NCBI GenBank assembly: GCA_030537915.1
Contig: JAUNUZ010000032.1
Coordinates: 2,849-11,812, forward strand
Source of the DNA: Micrococcales bacterium
Lineage (GTDB): Bacteria > Actinomycetota > Actinomycetes > Actinomycetales > Dermatophilaceae
Direction: 5' to 3'
Length of the DNA stretch: 8,964 nt
In this document: one piece after another, positions 6,346-8,964 of the stretch
Layout: each line of letters starts with the position of its first letter
Numbering within the stretch: position 1 is the first letter of the stretch
The notes under the pieces: model-generated
Told to the model about the DNA's origin: nothing
The model's input: only the letters and a program-made list of their open reading frames with translations
Database searches by the model: none
Program-made: the position numbers and the translations under genes

Positions 6346-7920
6346 GTGAGTACACAGACGGATACGACCTCCCGCCCCGAGCCAGCCGCCCAGGTCCCGC
6401 CGCGGCTGCGGATGACCGGGATCTCCAAGCGTTTCGGCGCGGTGCGTGCGATCCGGCACGCGGACCTCACGGTGCGGCCGGGGACGGTGCACGCCCTCGT
6501 GGGTGAGAACGGCGCCGGCAAGTCGACGATGATCAAGATCCTCGCCGGCGTCGAGTCCGCGGACACCGGCAAGGTCGAGGTCGACGCAACCCCCGCGTCG
6601 ATCCGCGGGGCGAGCGATGCCCTGACATTGGGCATCGCCACCGTCTACCAGGAGCCGCAGCTCTTCGCCGAACTGACCGTCTCGGAGAACATCTTCATCG
6701 GCCGCGAGCTGCGGCGCGGCGTCCAGGTGGACTGGGCGGCCCAAAACGCGCAGGTCGTCGACGTGCTGGATCTCCTCGGCCTGCCCGCGCGGGTCGCCAC
6801 CGCGACCGTGGCCGACCTGCCGATCGCGACGCAGCAGCAGGTCTCGATCGCCAAGGCGCTCATCGGGCACGCCCGCATCCTCATCCTCGACGAGCCGTCC
6901 GCGATCCTCACCGACGCCGAGATCGACGTGCTCTTCAGCGTCGTGCGCCGCCTGGTCGACTCCGGGGTGAGCGTCATCTACATCAGCCATCGCCTGGATG
7001 AACTCTTTCGGATCGCCGACGAAGTCACGGTCATGCGCGACGGCGCGACGATCGGCACGTACCCGATCCAGGACCTCAGCGTCCGCAAGGTCGCCGAGCT
7101 CATGGTCGGCGGGATTCTCACGCAGGAGCGGGCCGTCCGCGCCCCCACGCAGGACACGCCGGCGCTCGAGCTGGCCGGCCTGGGTCTGCTCGGATCCTTC
7201 CACGACGTCGACGTGACCGTCCGGCCCGGGGAGGTCACCGGCCTCTACGGGCTCGTCGGCTCGGGTGTCTCCGAGATCGCCGCCTGCGTCTACGGCATCC
7301 ACCAGGCCACCTCGGGAAGCATCACGCTCGACGGACGACAGGTGCGACCCAAGAGCCCCGGGCACGCCAAGCGCCTCGGCATCGCCCTTCTCCCGGCCAA
7401 TCGCAAGAAGGAGGGCATGTTCTCCTTTCAATCGATCGCGTTCAACATCTCCGCCGGCCACCTGGACCTGCTCTCCAAGGGCCGTATCTGGGTCGATCGT
7501 GCCGCCGAACGCGCGGTTGCCCGCGATCTCATCAAGCGGCTGTCGGTGAAGACGCCGAACGAGAGGCAGTTCATCGGCGCGATGTCCGGTGGCAACGCCC
7601 AGAAGGTCGTGCTGGCGCGGCAACTCGTCGCCCGTCCCAAGGTGCTGGTCCTGACCGAGCCGACCCAGGGTGTCGACATCGGCGCCAAGGAGGAGATCCA
7701 CAAGATCATCGCCGAGCTGGCCGCCGACGGGACCGCAGTACTCGTCGTGACCTCCGACCTGCCGGAGGCCTTGCGGGTCGCGGACCGGCTCATCGTCGTG
7801 CGGGGTGGGACGACGACCGTCGAGTTCGGCCCCGACGCGACCCAGGTCGATGTTCTCGCAGCAGCCGCAGGCCATGAGGAGAGCGGCGCACCTTCGATGA
7901 GTAGTGGGGACCCGTCATGA
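6346..7920 (+). CDS. rhaT-like: Sugar ABC transporter ATP-binding protein, two NBDs (RhaT/RbsA-like)
   Basis: This 524-residue protein carries two ABC domains and should power the importer at the cytoplasmic face. NBD1 (about 20-255) has Walker A GENGAGKST (53-61), Q-loop Gln102, Walker B LILDEPSA (178-185) and His215. Its signature region PIATQQQVSIAK (159-170) departs from LSGGQ, as usual in this family. NBD2 (about 272-510) has a degenerate Walker A, GLVGSGVSE (302-310), without lysine, and a good signature MSGGNAQK (413-420). Its Walker B reads VLTEPTQG, with Thr437 where aspartate is expected. Thus one composite site (Walker A1/B1 with signature 2) should hydrolyse ATP and the other should not. 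The GTG start at 6346 has GGAG seven bases upstream. The length fits the CUT2 family (about 500 residues) with a short N-terminal extension. It follows the binding-protein gene by 63 bases and overlaps the permease start. Confidence 0.94.
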   Translation: MSTQTDTTSRPEPAAQVPPRLRMTGISKRFGAVRAIRHADLTVRPGTVHALVGENGAGKSTMIKILAGVESADTGKVEVDATPASIRGASDALTLGIATVYQEPQLFAELTVSENIFIGRELRRGVQVDWAAQNAQVVDVLDLLGLPARVATATVADLPIATQQQVSIAKALIGHARILILDEPSAILTDAEIDVLFSVVRRLVDSGVSVIYISHRLDELFRIADEVTVMRDGATIGTYPIQDLSVRKVAELMVGGILTQERAVRAPTQDTPALELAGLGLLGSFHDVDVTVRPGEVTGLYGLVGSGVSEIAACVYGIHQATSGSITLDGRQVRPKSPGHAKRLGIALLPANRKKEGMFSFQSIAFNISAGHLDLLSKGRIWVDRAAERAVARDLIKRLSVKTPNERQFIGAMSGGNAQKVVLARQLVARPKVLVLTEPTQGVDIGAKEEIHKIIAELAADGTAVLVVTSDLPEALRVADRLIVVRGGTTTVEFGPDATQVDVLAAAAGHEESGAPSMSSGDPS

Positions 7921-8964
7921 GCGCGACGACGATCGGCACTGGATCCTCGCAGCCGGCCACCGGATCCGCCGGCCCCCGCGCACTGAAGGCGGCACACCGG
8001 CCTCGCATTCTGCCTCCCCCGGTTTCGGGGCAGGAATTCGTCCTCGTCGGCGTCATCGCCGCCGTGTGGCTGCTGCTGGCCTTCACGACCCCGGCGTTCG
8101 CGACCGCCGGTTCGATTCAGCCGCTGCTCGTCGCCACCGCGCCGATCGCGCTCGCCGGCATCGGGATGACGATCGTCATCATCACCGGGGGCATCGACGT
8201 CTCGGTCGGGGGAATGATGATGGTCTGCGCCGTCGTGACGGCTAAGGCGCTCGTCGGGCTGGAGCTCGCGCTGCCGCTGGCGCTGCTGGGCTCGGTCGTC
8301 GTGGGCGGACTGCTCGGCCTGGCCAACGGCCTGCTCATCGCCTACGGCCGGGTCCACGCGATCATCATCACGTTCGGCACGATGAACGTCTTCCTCTTCG
8401 TGGGGCTTCAGATCTTCGGCTCGCGCACGGTCAACGGCATCCCCTCGACGCTGCAACTCTTCGGGCGTGGGGTCGCCGGGCGCACGCTCGGGGTACCGCA
8501 TGCCTTCGTCCTCACGCTGCTCATCGCGACGGCGGCATGGTGGTACCTGCGGCACACCGCGGGCGGCCGCCACTTCTACGCGATCGGCGGAGACGCCCAG
8601 GCGGCGCGGCTCGCCGGCATCGACGTGCGCGGCCGCATCCTCATGGCGTATGTCGTCACCGGTCTACTCGTCGGGCTCGCCGCCTGCTTCCTCATTGCCC
8701 AGGGAACCTCGTCCCTGGACCAATCCGTCGGCAACGGCAAGGAACTCGCCGTCATCGCCGCCGTCGTCATCGGCGGGACCTCGATCATGGGCGGGCGCGG
8801 ATCGGTGCTCGGGACCGTGCTCGGGGCCCTGCTCGTGCAGACCGTGACCTCAGGCGTGACCCAACTCGGCTGGCCCTCTCAGCTGTCCGACCTCTTCGTG
8901 GGCATCTTCATCATCATCGCCGTCGGCGCGGACCTGCTGCGCGAGCGAGCCCGACGACGCAACC
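7917..8964 (+). CDS. rhaP-like: Sugar ABC transporter permease (RhaP/RbsC-like), 3' end outside window
   Basis: The frame opens with ATG at 7917, overlapping the ATPase stop in an ATGA junction, with TGGGGA six bases upstream. It stays open to the window end: 349 codons with no stop. The product is a polytopic membrane protein of the BPD_transp_2 (CUT2) family. After a roughly 38-residue cytoplasmic N-terminus come hydrophobic segments near 40-58, 68-90, 98-113, 117-142, 146-167, 195-210, 242-261, 276-310 and 326-340. Family motifs are GGIDVSVGG (91-99), AIGGDAQAARLAGI (222-235, the ATPase-contact loop) and GGTSIMGGRGSVLGT (286-300). The last visible residues, LLRERARRRN, look like the charged C-terminal tail, so few codons are missing. 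Rhamnose importers of this type usually have two permeases, and the second is expected just to the right. Translational coupling to the ATPase is likely. Confidence 0.93.
   Translation, partial: MSATTIGTGSSQPATGSAGPRALKAAHRPRILPPPVSGQEFVLVGVIAAVWLLLAFTTPAFATAGSIQPLLVATAPIALAGIGMTIVIITGGIDVSVGGMMMVCAVVTAKALVGLELALPLALLGSVVVGGLLGLANGLLIAYGRVHAIIITFGTMNVFLFVGLQIFGSRTVNGIPSTLQLFGRGVAGRTLGVPHAFVLTLLIATAAWWYLRHTAGGRHFYAIGGDAQAARLAGIDVRGRILMAYVVTGLLVGLAACFLIAQGTSSLDQSVGNGKELAVIAAVVIGGTSIMGGRGSVLGTVLGALLVQTVTSGVTQLGWPSQLSDLFVGIFIIIAVGADLLRERARRRN

Noticed and set aside
6292..7875. Long minus-strand open frame opposite the ABC ATPase gene
   Set aside because: Its Asp/Gly/Arg/His-rich product is typical of antisense shadows in high-GC genes; the plus strand has all ABC motifs.
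8108..8119. Sequence matching operator 2 at ten of twelve positions on the minus strand
   Set aside because: It lies inside the permease coding region, has only one good half-site and no promoter nearby.
7428..8573. Minus-strand open frame across the ATPase/permease junction
   Set aside because: It is an Arg/Asp-rich shadow of two well supported genes on the other strand.

Overview
The window looks like chromosome of a high-GC actinobacterium. The GC content is high throughout, coding frames strongly prefer G or C at the third base, the genes use GTG as well as ATG starts, and a DUF3352-like protein of actinobacterial type sits at the left edge. The genus cannot be named from the sequence. 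No RNA genes, CRISPR arrays, insertion sequences or phage genes were seen.

Layout. Positions 1-866 (+) hold the 3' part of a DUF3352-like secreted or membrane-anchored protein. It converges, with a 31-bp gap, on a small minus-strand gene (898-1386, possibly starting as far out as 1620) that encodes a LiaF-C-terminal-like domain with repeated FG(D/G)xK motifs. From 1640 rightwards the rest is one sugar-utilisation locus. It has a minus-strand gene for a fused class II aldolase/short-chain dehydrogenase of the rhamnulose-1-phosphate aldolase/lactaldehyde dehydrogenase type (1640-3706). A divergent LacI-family repressor follows (3875-4978, +). Next comes a CUT2-type ABC sugar importer operon: lipoprotein binding protein (5215-6282), double-NBD ATPase (6346-7920) and permease (7917 to the right edge, where it runs off).

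How it works together. The importer most resembles the rhamnose (RhaS/RhaT/RhaP) branch, which is related to the AI-2 Lsr branch. The enzyme carries out the last two steps of phosphorylated 6-deoxysugar breakdown, giving DHAP and lactaldehyde and then oxidising the aldehyde to lactate. L-rhamnose or a close 6-deoxysugar is therefore the best substrate guess. Isomerase, kinase, mutarotase and a second permease are not in the window and may lie to the right. Three copies of a 12-bp near-palindrome (consensus TGARTCGWWTCA) lie upstream of the enzyme gene, the repressor gene and the binding-protein gene. Two overlap plausible promoters. This predicts a local regulon with autoregulation by the LacI protein. 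A strong hairpin over the lacI stop codon separates the repressor transcript from the transporter operon, whose long 5' leader also contains two hairpins.

I see no clearly new biological system. The most useful observations are the self-consistent operator set, the extra loss of the Walker B aspartate in the second nucleotide-binding domain, the C-terminal insertion in the repressor, and the unusual LiaF-like protein.
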